This document shows, piece by piece, positions 43,043 through 51,435 of a stretch of DNA of 64,000 nucleotides. The notes under the pieces are model-generated. The model did no database searches and was not told the origin of the DNA. It saw only the letters and a program-made list of their open reading frames with translations. Positions within the stretch are counted from its first letter, which is position 1. Every line of letters begins with the position of its first letter. This DNA is from Paenibacillus polygoni (GTDB taxonomy: Bacteria > Bacillota > Bacilli > Paenibacillales > Paenibacillaceae): NCBI RefSeq assembly GCF_030263935.1, contig NZ_CP127162.1, forward strand, positions 386,001 through 450,000, given 5' to 3'. Made by a program: the position numbers and the translations under genes.

Positions 43043-43990
43043 TTATAATAAATTTTTGATATTTGTCCGAAGGACCTGGCAGGAGTATTCGAACAGTTTC
43101 ATTTCCTCTTCTGCTAGCTGAAGCTCGATAACCTCTTCGATTCCTCTGCCTCCAATTATGGCAGGAACACCAACGCATATATCTTTTTGTCCGTACTCTC
43201 CATCTAGAATAGAAGAAACGGCGATAATCTTATGATCATCCGTCAGGATGGAACGAGTAATGAACGCTATGGCACTGCCGATACCGAACTGAGTCGATCC
43301 TTTTCGGGTGAAGATCTCCCAGCCTGCATCCCGTGTCTTGCGGGAAATATCAGCAAGATCAAGATGCTTAAATCGTTCCTTATGCTGATCAAGGATATGA
43401 AGAATAGGTTTACCGCCGATCGTCACATGAGACCAGGCTACAAATTGAGACTCTCCATGTTCTCCAAGTGCATATCCATGGACACTGCGCGGATCGATAG
43501 AGAAAATTTCCGAGAGGATGGTTTTCAGTCTTGAAGAATCAATGGAAGTACCTGTTCCAATAACTTGGCTTCTCGGTAGACCAGACAGTTTCCAGACGAG
43601 ATAAGTAATAATATCCACGGGGTTCGCAGCGACTACAAACACACCTTGAAATCCGCTTTCCATAATAGGAGCCACAATTTCTTTTGTAATCGTAACGGCT
43701 TCTTCTAATATATCTAGACGAGTCTGACCTGGTTTTGGGTTAGCCCCCGCCGTAATAATAATGACATCCATATCTTTGCAATCCGCATAGGTTCCAGCAT
43801 GTACCTTTGTCCGTTGGTAAGTAAAATCCATGCTGTGTGACAAATCAAGCGCTTGACCGAGTGCTTTTTCATAGGTTCGCCCGATCAGCATAATTTCACC
43901 CGCGATGGCTTGATTAATCATTGAGTATGCTGCACTCGAACCGACAAGACCTGCCCCAACAATCGCCACTTTTCCTGTTCTGCTTCTCAT
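43043..43990 (-). CDS. ldh: L-lactate dehydrogenase
   Basis: A 315-residue NAD-dependent LDH: nucleotide loop [43 protein letters not shown] (substrate Arg region) and catalytic His in [16 protein letters not shown]. It reduces pyruvate to L-lactate. ATG 43990 has GGGAGGG nine bases upstream; the ATG at 44020 has none. The spacing to its likely terminator has been enlarged by a MITE-like repeat. Confidence 0.92.
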   Translation of the reverse strand: MRSRTGKVAIVGAGLVGSSAAYSMINQAIAGEIMLIGRTYEKALGQALDLSHSMDFTYQRTKVHAGTYADCKDMDVIIITAGANPKPGQTRLDILEEAVTITKEIVAPIMESGFQGVFVVAANPVDIITYLVWKLSGLPRSQVIGTGTSIDSSRLKTILSEIFSIDPRSVHGYALGEHGESQFVAWSHVTIGGKPILHILDQHKERFKHLDLADISRKTRDAGWEIFTRKGSTQFGIGSAIAFITRSILTDDHKIIAVSSILDGEYGQKDICVGVPAIIGGRGIEEVIELQLAEEEMKLFEYSCQVLRTNIKNLL

Positions 43991-44570
43991 CGCCCATTGC
44001 CCTCCCGTTATAAACCGCACATGAAGAATAGAGAAACGAAGTTTTCTCCGTTTTATTATCCTTATATTCTATGCATGCATCTATTTAACGTTACATAAGA
44101 TAACATAATTTTTGTGTATTTATCAATAATCAAACAATACCACCCATTATTTAGGAGGTAACCTCACATTCTAATGACAGGAGGGAGCTAAAGGATGGGA
44201 AGAACAGGGGAAGGTTCTGTCGAATGATAACGGAGAAAAGTCATAATTTATACCCGACAAAACTTCTTACGATACCGCATTCTTAGAAGAATTACGCCAA
44301 AGGAAATAAGATGAAAAGAACGAATTTAGAGTATAACAAGATTTATAGAGAGTCACCTGTGAGTGAAACGTCTCTATAAATGCTTGTCCATTAAATTAAG
44401 TACTCAGCTTAATGAGAATGATGTAACGAACGAATCCATTAGATAAGACTGTTGCTCGCGCAAACAACAGTTCTTAAGACGCCCTTATCCATTAGTTGAC
44501 CAACGCAGGCATGGTTCATGACGAATGTTTTTACAAACCAATTGATTGTAAAATCCGGGAGGTAATGAAT
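43991..44570. other. Non-coding region upstream of the RacA-like gene
   Basis: 580 bp between divergent genes. A perfect hairpin TTTATAGAGA (44342-44351) / TCTCTATAAA (44371-44380) and a second one ACTGTTG / CAACAGT (44447-44471), neither with a T-run. A ten-codon ORF with a good ribosome site (44194-44226) is present but too short to call. Confidence 0.45.
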
Positions 44571-45227
44571 ATGAATATGCATTTGAATGGTAACGAAACA
44601 GGAGCAACGACGGAGACTGCAAAAGAACTGGGCATTGGAGCGAGCACACTTCGTAAATATGCGGCGGCACTCGAAGAGCAAGGGTATCATTTTGAACGTG
44701 CGGCAAACAAGTCTAGATTATTTGGTAACCGTGATATTGAGCGGGTGAAAACTCTCATGACACTTCTCCGTGAGAAGAACCTGCCATTGCAAGATGCGGC
44801 TGTTATTGTCATGGAGATCGGCAGTGAAAAAGCGGCTGCTGCAAAAGAGATCGTGAACCCGGCATTGGCACACCATGCGGCTGCAACGGTTCAGACGCAT
44901 TCGTCTGTAGAGCAGAAACAAGTTCTTCAGACGGCAGAGGTGACTTCTGCCCAAATGGAACAAATGAATGTAGAATGGCAGATGCTCCAAGAGCGTATGG
45001 TGGAGCTTGAGCGAGAGCATGCAAAACTTCGTAAACAAAACGATGACCTGCAAGTGCTGGTGGAAGAACAGCAAACATGGATGCGGGAGAAACTGGAAGA
45101 GGACCGAGATCGCCAGCTGATTACGAATCTACGCAGCTATCAAGGACGGAAACAGAAGGCAAAGACCAAGGGGCATTCCCTCCGAATGTTATTTGGATTG
45201 CTTCCGAAAAGCAGGAGGGAGGCATGA
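44571..45227 (+). CDS. MerR-type DNA-binding protein with coiled coil (RacA-like)
   Basis: A 218-residue protein. N-terminal MerR helix-turn-helix (TTETAKELGIGASTLRKYAA; ANKSRLFGNRDIERVKTLM), an Ala/His/Gln-rich link, then a long coiled coil (about 110-185, MVELEREHAKLRKQNDDLQV) and a very basic tail (SYQGRKQKAKTKGHSLRMLF). This is the layout of RacA-type chromosome-anchoring proteins and of some phage/plasmid MerR proteins. ATG 44571 fits GGGAGG best (8 bases); ATG 44565 and 44577 are alternatives. It is tightly followed by a 49-codon ORF and map. Confidence 0.72.
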   Translation: MNMHLNGNETGATTETAKELGIGASTLRKYAAALEEQGYHFERAANKSRLFGNRDIERVKTLMTLLREKNLPLQDAAVIVMEIGSEKAAAAKEIVNPALAHHAAATVQTHSSVEQKQVLQTAEVTSAQMEQMNVEWQMLQERMVELEREHAKLRKQNDDLQVLVEEQQTWMREKLEEDRDRQLITNLRSYQGRKQKAKTKGHSLRMLFGLLPKSRREA

Positions 45228-45373
45228 TGATGAGAGGGGGCATGGTGAAAATGCAGATGCAGAACAAAGCATTATCTCGCACCCATCGTAAACAGTCTCT
45301 TCGCTCACTTTATCGTCAGAAAGATTCAGTCCAAATTACAGGGCCTCCGGTAACTCAGGGTTTTTATTTTTAG
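45224..45373 (+). CDS. Small basic protein between RacA-like gene and map
   Basis: A 49-residue ORF starting inside the stop region of the RacA-like gene (ATGA overlap), with GGAGGGAGG just upstream. The product is rich in Met, Gln, Arg and Lys (MVKMQMQNKALSRTHRKQSL) and has no known domain. Good ribosome site and overlap suggest it is real; it could also be chance. Confidence 0.4.
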   Translation: MMMRGGMVKMQMQNKALSRTHRKQSLRSLYRQKDSVQITGPPVTQGFYF

Positions 45374-45430
45374 ATATTTAGAGTTACAATAGAAAGGAGG
45401 ATTCGATAAAAGCGACAAGGAGAGCCACAA

Positions 45431-46177
45431 ATGATTATTCTAAAAAGTAAAGACGAGATTCAATATATGAAGAAGGCTGGCGAGATTCTTGCCGCTTGTC
45501 ATAGAGAGATTGCAGGGCTCATCCGCCCAGGCATTCAAACTCAGGAGATTGATGCTTTTGCAGAAAGCTTTATGAAAAAACATGGTGCAACACCAGAGCA
45601 AAAAGGGTATAACGGATATCCATATGCGACTTGTGCCTCGGTTAATGACGTGATCTGTCACGGTTTCCCTGGGAAATACGCGCTGAAAGACGGGGATATC
45701 GTTACCATTGATATGGTTGTTAATCTCGATGGCTGGCTTGCGGATTCCGCATGGTCTTATGCTGTAGGTAATGTATCCGAACCTGCACAGAAGCTGCTGG
45801 ATGTAACCAAAACATCCCTTTATAAAGGAATTGAAAAAGCCGTTATCGGCAACCGGATCGGGGATATCTCGAATGCGATTCAGGTATATGCGGAAGCAGA
45901 AGGATTCTCTGTAGTACGTGAATTTATTGGTCACGGAATCGGACAAGACATGCATGAAGAACCGCAAGTACCTCACTATGGTCCTGCCGGACGCGGTCCG
46001 CGTCTGAAAGAAGGCATGGTAATTACAATTGAACCGATGCTGAACATCGGAACCTATCGCAGTAAGCTAGACAGTGATGGCTGGACTGCCCGGACACAAG
46101 ATGGCGAATTGTCTGCTCAATATGAGCATACGATTGCGATTACCGCAGATGGTCCTATTATTTTGACTGAACAATAA
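45431..46177 (+). CDS. map: Methionine aminopeptidase, type I
   Basis: A 248-residue metalloprotease that removes the starter methionine from new proteins. Metal ligands and signature regions are visible: NGYPYATCASVNDVICHGFP, GDIVTIDMVVNLDGW (Asp ligand), EFIGHGIGQDMHEEPQVPHY (His), VITIEPML (Glu) and AQYEHTIAI (Glu). AAGGAG is eight bases before the ATG. Many Firmicutes have two map genes; this copy is outside the ribosomal-protein operon. Confidence 0.94.
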   Translation: MIILKSKDEIQYMKKAGEILAACHREIAGLIRPGIQTQEIDAFAESFMKKHGATPEQKGYNGYPYATCASVNDVICHGFPGKYALKDGDIVTIDMVVNLDGWLADSAWSYAVGNVSEPAQKLLDVTKTSLYKGIEKAVIGNRIGDISNAIQVYAEAEGFSVVREFIGHGIGQDMHEEPQVPHYGPAGRGPRLKEGMVITIEPMLNIGTYRSKLDSDGWTARTQDGELSAQYEHTIAITADGPIILTEQ

Positions 46178-46255
46178 ATACAAGCCGGTAAAGAGATGTG
46201 AGGAGAAGAGACGTACTTTTCCCATATACTTTAGGCAGTAAAGAGATCATAACGT

Positions 46256-46318
46256 AAGAAACAGGACTCCTTTTATCCTCCACATAAAGAGAGCCCTGTT
46301 TCTTTGTGTTTTCTTTTA
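46256..46318 (+). terminator. Terminator of map
   Basis: AAGAAACAGGACTC / GAGCCCTGTTTCTT (one mismatch in 14), followed by TGTGTTTTCTTTTA. Confidence 0.75.
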
Positions 46319-46437
46319 TTATAGGCGGCCGGATAGTTAGATTACGCACTGACAATAATAGCAACATACCCTAAGATGAAGCGGACACACTGCGAGAGGG
46401 CAGGTGTAAGTATGGTTAGAAAGGATGTCTGCACAAA

Positions 46438-46896
46438 TTGAATAGCCGTAAAAATAAACGTACATTGGGAAGTCCTCTGTTATGGGGAGCAGGAATTGTC
46501 GTTATTTTATTGATAGTACTAGCAGTAATCAGTGGAAGTGAGAAGGAAGAAGAGTCAAAGGTACTCACGGCGGTAACGAACGAAGAAGTGTCCACCTTTT
46601 TGGAGCATGGTGAGTCAGGGTTTCTATATGTGGGCCGTCCTACATGTCCATTCTGTCGTGAGTTTATGCCGGTGTTAGAGAATGCTTCACAAAGTACAGG
46701 TCAGACGGTGTATTATTACAATACAGATGAAGGCCGTGAGCAAGATGAAGAAAAATTAGGGGCATTATTAGACCAGCTTAAGATTGAATCTGTGCCTGCT
46801 CTTCTCTATATAGAGAATGGCAAAGAAGCAGACCGGTTAACGCCCGGAACAATAGATGAGGAAGCGATCGTTGCTTTTTTAAATAGCAAAAAGTAA
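46438..46896 (+). CDS. Membrane-anchored thioredoxin-like protein
   Basis: A 152-residue protein with a basic N-terminus (NSRKNKRTLGS), one membrane helix (LLWGAGIVVILLIVLAVI) and an extracytoplasmic thioredoxin fold with active site CPFC in VGRPTCPFCREFMPVLENA and cis-Pro region ESVPALLYIENG. It resembles bacteriocin-transport-accessory or PedC-type thiol proteins. TTG start with AAAGGATG upstream. It is convergent with a CcdC-like gene, sharing a terminator. Confidence 0.82.
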   Translation: MNSRKNKRTLGSPLLWGAGIVVILLIVLAVISGSEKEEESKVLTAVTNEEVSTFLEHGESGFLYVGRPTCPFCREFMPVLENASQSTGQTVYYYNTDEGREQDEEKLGALLDQLKIESVPALLYIENGKEADRLTPGTIDEEAIVAFLNSKK

Positions 46897-46947
46897 AAAG
46901 CTCTAGAAATTGAACACATCCGGTGTTCGATTCCAGAGCTTTTTTTA
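46895..46947. terminator. Bidirectional terminator between trx-like and ccdC-like genes
   Basis: AAAAGCTCT...GAACA / TGTTC...AGAGCTTTT with A- and T-runs; the first bases belong to the stop region of the thioredoxin-like gene. Confidence 0.85.
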
Positions 46948-46952
46948 TCCAC

Positions 46953-47450
46953 TTAAGAACTCATGGTAGACTCCTTGACCCCAAAAGTTTCGTTGTAATG
47001 CCGCAGCATATACAGCCGCCAGTGAAGCAGCATCCCAAAAGCCAAAACAAAAAATAAGGCTCCTGTCTGAACTACGGTTATATAATTCTGTATGAATTCA
47101 TGAAGTAGTAAGCGAACCGTAAGCAAACCGAGCAAGATGAACATAAAGCTTTTGGAGCTCGAAACATAGATCTGCCCATCTCTTTTCTCGAACTTGGTGC
47201 TTTTAATGAGCGGGTATGCAAATAAAAACCAACCAACCAAAAAAGCAACAATGGCCCATAGAAACGGGATGTGCGTTTGCGGCACGATAAACATCATAAA
47301 TCCGGTGCTCATACCAAGGGGCGGAATGATAATCTTCCGTTTGGTAATGGGTCTGTTTGCTGCTTTCATACGAATAAAAATAGCACTAAGCGCAATAAAG
47401 ATCATACCAATGGTTGCTGCAATTTGTAAAAATGAAGAGCTTATCGGCAC
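46953..47450 (-). CDS. ccdC: CcdC-like membrane protein
   Basis: A 165-residue protein with four to five membrane helices and the pattern AIFIRMKAANRPITKRKIII then PPLGMSTGFMMFIVP, as in B. subtilis CcdC (cytochrome c maturation neighbourhood). GTG 47450 with AGAGGT upstream; longer in-frame starts lack a site. The exact role of the family is not settled; here ccdA is absent but a thioredoxin-like protein is encoded next to it, so a link to extracytoplasmic thiol chemistry is possible. Confidence 0.78.
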   Translation of the reverse strand: MPISSSFLQIAATIGMIFIALSAIFIRMKAANRPITKRKIIIPPLGMSTGFMMFIVPQTHIPFLWAIVAFLVGWFLFAYPLIKSTKFEKRDGQIYVSSSKSFMFILLGLLTVRLLLHEFIQNYITVVQTGALFFVLAFGMLLHWRLYMLRHYNETFGVKESTMSS

Positions 47451-47641
47451 GTATAGGACCTCTCTTTTGCGTGAAATCAAATTTATCTTCATTATATCAT
47501 ATCTCAATGAAAACACTCTTACCTAGTTGTTTTATGATTTGGATGTGAACTAAGCTTCTTTTCATTTCTTACCACCCGAATTATACTTAGACTGTGCTTG
47601 CCAAAGCAATAATAGATAAAGATATAAAGGATGGTGAATGC

Positions 47642-48745
47642 GTGGAATCTGATATCTGGAAACCTGCCGTAATCCTTGGGATTTTGGTGCTGATTTTAAT
47701 CCTTGTTAATTATCCGTGGATTCAGTGGAGAGCAAACCCCAGTCGGACGATCGATATTGCGATTATTGATAAGTCAGTATCGGATCTGAATTATAACGAG
47801 CATAAAGGTCTAATTTGGATTTTAAACCAACAAAAGATAAAGGACCGAACTGGTCACGCTTATGTTAATGAGGAGAGTTATTACGGATTCAACCCAAGTG
47901 CTGTTAATCATATTCAGTCCCTTCCTTCTACGCTGCGAGGGAAAGATCTGATTTATGCAGCAGATACATATGGTATATACAAAAAGGAGCAACAAGCAGA
48001 TCGGTCACACAAACAAAAGTTAATCTATGGCGGAATGAAATCAGAAGATGTCCAGAAAATACAGTATGCGACAGCAACAGGGACGACTTTTGTTGGTGAA
48101 TATAATATTCTTGGTGACCCTACAGATAAGGAAGTCAGACAACAACTTGAAAATATGTTTGGTATAGAATGGACGGGTTGGAAGGGCAGATATTACAAAG
48201 AATTAGCGAATGTGTCTACACTTTTGAAACAGAAGTACACTCTCGTAGCTGGAGAAAAATGGACCTACCAGAGAGAGGGAATCATATTCATCAATGAAGA
48301 AGAGAACATGGTGGTGTTGGACAGCAGCGATTTAGAGGCTAGGTCATTTGGAGTTGAATTCTCGGAAAAAGGGTACGAATGGAGCCAGGTGAAAGGGAAA
48401 ACAAGCTATCATGGATGGTTTGATATTGTAGAACCTCGCACAAGGGCTGAGGTAATGGCAGAGTATACGATGGATCTGTCACAGTCTGGAGCAGAGAAGT
48501 TAACAGCGGCGGGGATTCCCGATCATTTTCCTTCCATTACTCGGTTTGATCATACAACACATTATACTTATTATTTTTCAGGAGATTATGCAAACCGTGT
48601 GGACACGCCCTACCCTACTCAGTATATAGGCTGGGATGCAGTCATGAAGTTTTTTATTCCAAGAACACATCAAAATGCATTCTACTGGGAAGTATACGTA
48701 CCGGTTATGAAGCAGATTTTCAGTGAGATTAAAGCATCGTCGTGA
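47642..48745 (+). CDS. Membrane-anchored protein of unknown function
   Basis: A 367-residue protein with an N-terminal membrane helix (AVILGILVLILILVNYPW) and a large extracytoplasmic part. The segment TIDIAIIDKSVSDLNYNEHK, then HKGLIWILNQQKI and ADTYGIYKKEQQ, is reminiscent of sugar-processing membrane proteins, but no known motif is certain; residues IEWTGWKGRYYKEL are also distinctive. GTG 47642 is preceded by GGTGA. Stands alone before the Rrf2 gene. Not recognised. Confidence 0.7.
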   Translation: MESDIWKPAVILGILVLILILVNYPWIQWRANPSRTIDIAIIDKSVSDLNYNEHKGLIWILNQQKIKDRTGHAYVNEESYYGFNPSAVNHIQSLPSTLRGKDLIYAADTYGIYKKEQQADRSHKQKLIYGGMKSEDVQKIQYATATGTTFVGEYNILGDPTDKEVRQQLENMFGIEWTGWKGRYYKELANVSTLLKQKYTLVAGEKWTYQREGIIFINEEENMVVLDSSDLEARSFGVEFSEKGYEWSQVKGKTSYHGWFDIVEPRTRAEVMAEYTMDLSQSGAEKLTAAGIPDHFPSITRFDHTTHYTYYFSGDYANRVDTPYPTQYIGWDAVMKFFIPRTHQNAFYWEVYVPVMKQIFSEIKASS

Positions 48746-48792
48746 GAAACAGATCATGAAAACAGGTCATTAAAATAACAAGGTGGCCTGTC

Positions 48793-48821
48793 TTGACAAA
48801 TGAAACTGTCACCATTATAGT
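48793..48821 (+). promoter_or_regulatory. Sigma-A promoter of the Rrf2 gene
   Basis: TTGACA (48793-48798), 17-bp spacer, TATAGT (48816-48821). Confidence 0.75.
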
Positions 48822-48936
48822 AACATTTTTACATGTGTTTCCAGTAGGTAGTAAATCATGGTTTGATTTTAGGGGGGTTGCGTAACATAATAGGGTAGAA
48901 ACAGATAAGCACGGTAAGATTATGGGAGGGCGGATA

Positions 48937-49377
48937 ATGAACAGTGAGTTTACCATTGCGGTGCATGGTCTGTTGTATCTGGGGGTCCGAGAAGGACGTA
49001 TTGCGAAAAGTGAAGATATTGCCGAAAGCGTGACAACTCATCCAGCGAGAGTACGGAAAGTTCTAAGTGTACTCCGTAAGCATAGATATGTGACAACCAA
49101 AGAAGGAGCCCATGGAGGATATATGCTTAGCAGCAATCCCCGTGATGTTAAGTTAGGAGATTTATACCGACTATTTGCATTCGGTTCTTTTGCACCGCAC
49201 TGGCGTTCTGGGGACGAAAGTTCGAATTGTATCGTTTCTTCGAATATCAAAGAAGTTATGGGTACGATTTATGAGGATGGAGAACGGGTAGTAGAGCGGT
49301 ATTTGGATAGTATCACCCTTGAAGAAGTACAGAAGAGGTTAATAGAAAAGGAAAAGCATCGTGCGAACCGTCTCTAA
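48937..49377 (+). CDS. Rrf2-family transcriptional regulator
   Basis: A 146-residue winged-helix regulator of the Rrf2 family (FTIAVHGLLYLGVREGRIAK; VTTHPARVRKVLSVLRKHRY; KEGAHGGYMLSSNP). It has only one cysteine in the region where IscR/NsrR have three, so it probably does not hold an iron-sulfur cluster. It resembles B. subtilis YwnA-type members. ATG 48937 with GGGAGG upstream. Its own promoter is strong and the target genes are unknown. Confidence 0.87.
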   Translation: MNSEFTIAVHGLLYLGVREGRIAKSEDIAESVTTHPARVRKVLSVLRKHRYVTTKEGAHGGYMLSSNPRDVKLGDLYRLFAFGSFAPHWRSGDESSNCIVSSNIKEVMGTIYEDGERVVERYLDSITLEEVQKRLIEKEKHRANRL

Positions 49378-49398
49378 GTAAAGGGAGACGGAACACGC

Positions 49399-49430
49399 AA
49401 AGTCTGGCTGAGAAGCCGGGCTTTTTTTAT
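49399..49430 (+). terminator. Terminator of the Rrf2 gene
   Basis: AAGTCTGGCT / AGCCGGGCTT (two GU pairs) with loop GAGA and a T-run. Confidence 0.75.
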
Positions 49431-49508
49431 TTTAATTTTCCTTTATTAGATTTTATAATACAATAATTACCATGAGATAATGGAAATGGAAGGAGCGTTG
49501 CGAGATTT

Positions 49509-51405
49509 ATGAAGGAGTATAGTCTTTTTCTACATAGGAATGGACAGTTGCTGTTTACGTTAGCCTATAGCTTAACGAGAGATTTAGATCAGGCTGGAGA
49601 GTTGCTTGCAGAAGGGGTAGCCGTTTATTGGTCTGAGCTAAAAGAAGACGAACAACAGAATGAAAGGTTATCTCTGTTACGAGAAAAAATAGAGGATCAG
49701 GATCATATTTTTGTCTCACAAATGTACGAGATTTTCTCAGCTTTGGTACATAGAAGGTTCAATATAAGAGAAATGAGAATCTAAGTAATTATGGAATAGA
49801 GCATCAAATGATCAGTGATCGGTCGCTGGCTATGGAGGAGTCCATATCTACACTGAAAAATGAACTTCGTTCCCTATTTCTATTAAGCTATTTGTTCGGC
49901 TGGGAGAAGGAGAAAATTGCGGCTCATACCGATTTAACAATACAAATCGTAGAGAAGAAACAGAATGAAGTAATTTCTATTCTAAACCGCAGTATGTCAT
50001 CTCGTTCTGGAGAGATCAGTCCTCTTTTTCTAGATCGCCACTTTGAGAAAGAACGAGCAGCAATTGCTAGTGTGGAGAGAAAGCTCATTAGAATTTCCAT
50101 TGAAAAAGGACTTTCTCCAGTTGGATTGAAGAAAGGGAATAAATGGAGGGCGAGAACAAGAAAGAAAGCTTGGTTTCTTGGCATGGCTGGAGCGATTCTA
50201 GCAGGGGTACTTCTGTTGTTGTTCCTTACAGGTTTTCCGAAGTCCGTATCACTAGATCACTCGAAGGATAAGCTTGCTCCTATTCCGGATGGTCAGGTCA
50301 CTATGATCAAAGCAGATGGAAGTTATTTTAAGAAAGCTGCAGCTCAGGAGGAAACTTTATTAAAGAGGTTAGAATCAGACTCAGAACAGCCCAAATATCT
50401 TGGGTATACAGTACGGCAGAAAGGAACCCGTCTGACGATTGATGGAATGATGACCATGGGGAGCGAAACAATCATCTGGTATTCCCTCGAAAATGAGGAG
50501 GGAGATAGAACGCCCAAAGTGATAAGCGGGACTTTGGATTCCGATTTTGGAGGCTCGGCAGGGGTCCTTCGAGATCATAGAGAACTGACGACAAAAGTAC
50601 CGTCTAAAGTCCAGGGACAGATTATTTTTGATAGATTAGACACGTTTGACTACAAACCCGAAATGAAACAGCCCCTTCCTGCTGTATTGAGATTAGACGT
50701 ATATCTAGGCTCAGAGAAGTCGGATTATACGGCTTATCAAATTGATATTCCTGGTGGAGAGGAAGATAATTTCGCCATAACCATTAAGCCAAATCAGCAA
50801 ATTGGATTCGGCGAATATAAAATTACATTAACCGAAGTGAATTATACCAAGTATGTGACCGAAGTGAAGTGGGAGTCTGATCCTGCTAATCCCAAAGATA
50901 TTGATCATTTACTAGAACCCATGCTTCTGATGAAGGTAGAAGAAGGGGATCGCCATTTTCCTTCCATAAGAACAAGTGCAGATGGAAGAACGATTTATTT
51001 TCCTACATTAGTATATGAGGGCTATGTTAACCCTACTGAGTTTCAAATAAGCGGTGCGTTAACGGCACTAGAAAATCAAGAATTCATTGTAAATACGGAT
51101 CAGGGTGAATTATTAGATGCACCTGCATCGTTTGATGGGACTTACGAGATCGAGAAAGATGTAGATAAAGGAACCATCACTTTTCATTACACGATTACTG
51201 ATCAAGAGAAATGGCTGTTCCTTGAGAATCAGTATAGAGAAGAGATGAATTAGGTAATAAACATGATGTGCTAGAGAAGAAACGGGTGCAGAATCAGTTC
51301 TCTTACACCTTAGCTGATCAAGAATATAGTCAGCCTGTGCATTTCATCGTTATGGGCTATCCAGATCAAATTGTACAGGAAGCAAAAGTGATGATTTTTG
51401 AATAA
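49509..51405 (+). pseudogene. Broken sigma-factor/membrane fusion, paralogue of the next gene
   Basis: Three reading frames in a row match the parts of the downstream 676-aa protein. 49509-49784 codes 91 residues like sigma region 2 (LLFTLAYSLTRDLDQAGELL). 49808-51253 codes region 4-like sequence (LRSLFLLSYLFGWEKEKIAA), a membrane helix (WFLGMAGAILAGVLLLLFL) and a long extracytoplasmic part. A last piece to 51405 in a third frame (FSYTLADQEYSQPVHFIVMG) ends at a stop. Two frameshifts are therefore needed to restore a protein of about 620 residues, so I read it as decaying. It could still make two separate proteins if the 49808 start (ATG, weak site) is used. Confidence 0.65.
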
Positions 51406-51435
51406 AGGGCATTCACGACAAGGAGGAATTCGATA

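Noticed and set aside
44194..44226. Ten-codon ORF with a good ribosome site upstream of the RacA-like gene.
   Set aside because: Too short and no sign of attenuation or conservation that can be judged here.
44342..44471. T-box or other riboswitch before the RacA-like gene because of two hairpins.
   Set aside because: No T-box motif, specifier loop or terminator/antiterminator pair is visible.
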